A DNA stretch of 64,000 nucleotides, taken from CAYGVT01 sp964353355. Lineage in GTDB: Archaea > Thermoplasmatota > DTKX01 > GCA-020343715. The notes under the pieces were generated by a model. That model searched no databases and had not been told where the DNA came from. It worked only from the letters and a program-made list of their open reading frames with translations. Numbering within the stretch: position 1 is the stretch's first letter; every line of letters begins with the position of its first letter. Location: contig CAYGVT010000131.1 of assembly GCA_964353355.1 (NCBI GenBank), positions 67,810-131,809 on the forward strand. Reading direction: 5' to 3'. This document shows, one piece after another, positions 63,401 through 64,000 of this stretch. The position numbers were made by a program, and so were the translations under genes.

Positions 63401-64000
63401 GACGGCGGCAGTGCCCTCACGGCGGACCGGGAGGTCACGCTCACGCTCGACGCCGCTGACCTGTCAGGTATCGTGGAGATGGTGGTCGGGGAGGGAGCTG
63501 CCATCGAGGGAGCTTCCGCGGCCCCGTTCGCGCCCACGGCGACCGTGACGCTCATGGGGGCGGACGGGACGAAGGTCCTCGCGGCCCGCGTCAGGGACGG
63601 GGCGGGAAACTGGTGCGGCATCGTGACCGCCTCCATCACCCTTGACACGACGGCGCCCAGCACGACGCTCTCCGCGGTGCACAACGATTCCACCGCGCTC
63701 GACTTCCTCGTCACCTGGGCCGGGGTGGACGACACGTCCGGTGTGCGCGCGTACGACGTGCAGTACCGCATCGGCGACGGGCCCTGGGTCAACTGGCAGT
63801 CCGGCACGGTCACCACCCAGGGCATGCTCACCGGCAAGGCCGGCGAGGTCTACTACCTGCGTGCCAGGGCGGTCGATGTCGCTGGGAACACCGAGCAGTA
63901 CTCCGACGACCCAAAGGACCTCGTCCGTGTCACGATCGAGGAGCCATCCAATGGCGATGGGGCATCCGGCATGGGCACGACCATGCTCATCATCATCATC
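60434..64000 (+). CDS. giant Ig-repeat surface protein, 3' end beyond the window
   Basis: An uninterrupted frame of 1189 codons running off the right edge. Order: signal peptide (about 5-20); an Ig-like strand region (V-S-V-D-S-P-Q-D-G-D-V-F); a concanavalin/LamG-like jelly roll (about 90-275, D-D-F-D-D-N-K-L-N-T-T-M-W to A-Q-W-D-N-V-S-C-G-R); a further beta domain; seven Ig-like repeats of ~90 residues (61707-63650) joined by L-D-T-x-x-P with I-D-G-G-A-x-x-T-N next to it; an FN3-like domain (63660-63920, Y-D-V-Q-Y-R-I-G-D-G-P-W); and the beginning of a hydrophobic helix (M-L-I-I-I-I) at the edge, probably the C-terminal anchor. Many sequons suggest glycosylation. Role: adhesion or cell-surface stalk, inferred. 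Confidence 0.88.
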   Translation, partial: MRDFRSYLIILVLVLLATASLDVTSTPTVSVDSPQDGDVFTTKTVTFSGKAGGSDAKWFQGSKTAFDAGTKESVVVTPSGTVQMAVGVADDFDDNKLNTTMWTKQAANGLTFAEEGGVLNITGTASASTSNYGAYTIAGSNQEVNFFVSARLKSFSGSGVGYRTHILLIEDLSNYVQIGQIYDEDDYGKRVLQWGYVTGGTDHTTSLEDATGGEHVYNITYSGGTAKVYQDGVEKAKVTIALSDMTVWVVALAKEADDKVAAQWDNVSCGRATPGTFTSSIYDTRTTPPVLRYVDWNNTTTSNTDISMEVRSSDSSDMGSATAWAAVSKGQSSGFPNVKRYLQWRASLETTDGIATPELLNVTIQYYKPTSVVELSTDGMATWVRAQGKTQWSKTLDLPEDTTKVWIRVTDAAGDKNLTNVTVTVDTTPPTGSMVIDDGAAFTGQQAVALRLQASDRYGVTEMMVSDQPDFTGAFWTNFTDAVDWTLGAGDGTKTVYAVFKDAHGLVSGPVNDSIVLDTEAPVGSVIIDDGAAFANATDVTLQLAATDLTGTTEMCLSENPTFDGAEWVAYSGTAGFALQPGDGKKTVYTRFRDALGHISQTANDTIVLDTQYPSLVLVLNEGAEFTNSLELRLDMTVQDASPITYMQVGEGIEPAWGLIEAFSKTRFLTISSGDGVRCVWVRVWDAAGNVCPPHLDGITLDTVAPVVTVRIDGGANYTNDRRVEVEVNVTDANFPHVELQVGEDPELTGIEFAEYMPVYYIMLSQKDGLKTVYARAQDEAGNLGSVSSDTITLDTTPPVMSIIINGGAALTNNPKVTVQFIVEEASGIEYTELDEDAYFTSAQVVPITSSLEWTLSSPDGPKAIYVRAMDVAGNMGVAASATITLDTTAPVVTMTIDGGANLTNRTGVTVELQVVDSHPGEHVELSEDPSFSTVVQCEAGTPFGHALTSGDGTKVLYARATDLAGNVGAVVTASIILDTTAPSLGILVDGGSALTADREVTLTLDAADLSGIVEMVVGEGAAIEGASAAPFAPTATVTLMGADGTKVLAARVRDGAGNWCGIVTASITLDTTAPSTTLSAVHNDSTALDFLVTWAGVDDTSGVRAYDVQYRIGDGPWVNWQSGTVTTQGMLTGKAGEVYYLRARAVDVAGNTEQYSDDPKDLVRVTIEEPSNGDGASGMGTTMLIIII

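Overview
The window looks like a high-GC archaeal chromosome segment, most probably from Thermoplasmatota or a close euryarchaeal relative. The evidence is a complete A-type ATP synthase operon, an archaellum (arl/fla) operon, Orc1/Cdc6, Alba, DUF531 and methanogenesis-marker-11 proteins, archaeal TATA promoters (several placed for leaderless mRNAs), and many secreted or membrane-anchored beta-rich proteins. No tRNA, rRNA, CRISPR array, transposase or integrase was recognised. The lineage is inferred from gene content; no database search was possible.

Layout: 1-572 holds the end of an Fe-S (CCG-domain) protein and a small membrane protein. 690-9555 is the ATP synthase operon H-I-K-E-C-F-A-B-D plus a 59-residue membrane protein. 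9750-16281 holds two tandem secreted beta-propeller paralogues followed by a convergent DUF531 gene. A relic of the DUF531 3' end between the propellers shows how the duplication happened. 16860-17934 has no convincing protein gene. It contains an AT-rich palindromic island, then three tandem ~110 bp repeats whose hairpins show a compensated base-pair change, a candidate structured RNA locus. 17935-20477 encodes an ATP-NAD/AcoX-type kinase and a glycine C-acetyltransferase-like PLP enzyme. 20807-27779 is the archaellum operon arlB-arlCDE-F-G-H-I-J. Downstream on the other strand are two membrane proteins sharing one extracellular beta domain, then methanogenesis marker 11, a UlaG-like hydrolase and a frameshifted SHOCT-domain gene. 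33547-37689 is a cation/proton antiporter locus (one KhtT-like subunit, two tandem KefB-like transporters).

37724-44952 holds housekeeping genes: zinc ribbon, ferredoxin, Lrp-type RAM domain, Alba, AMMECR1, M20 peptidase, ThiL, a conserved unknown, carbamate kinase and a PrsW-like protease. 45108-49226 encodes a five-repeat surface protein. 49351-60193 holds IleRS, an aminotransferase, a small membrane protein, Orc1/Cdc6, an unknown, dihydroorotase and ValRS with a degenerate KMSKS loop. The window ends inside a giant Ig-repeat surface protein (60434 onward), just as its C-terminal membrane anchor begins.

Together the genes describe a motile cell with a rotary ATPase, an elaborate glycoprotein-like surface and ordinary archaeal information processing. 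The least explained parts are the hairpin-repeat locus with its AT-rich island, the membrane protein pair beside the archaellum, and the unusual ValRS.
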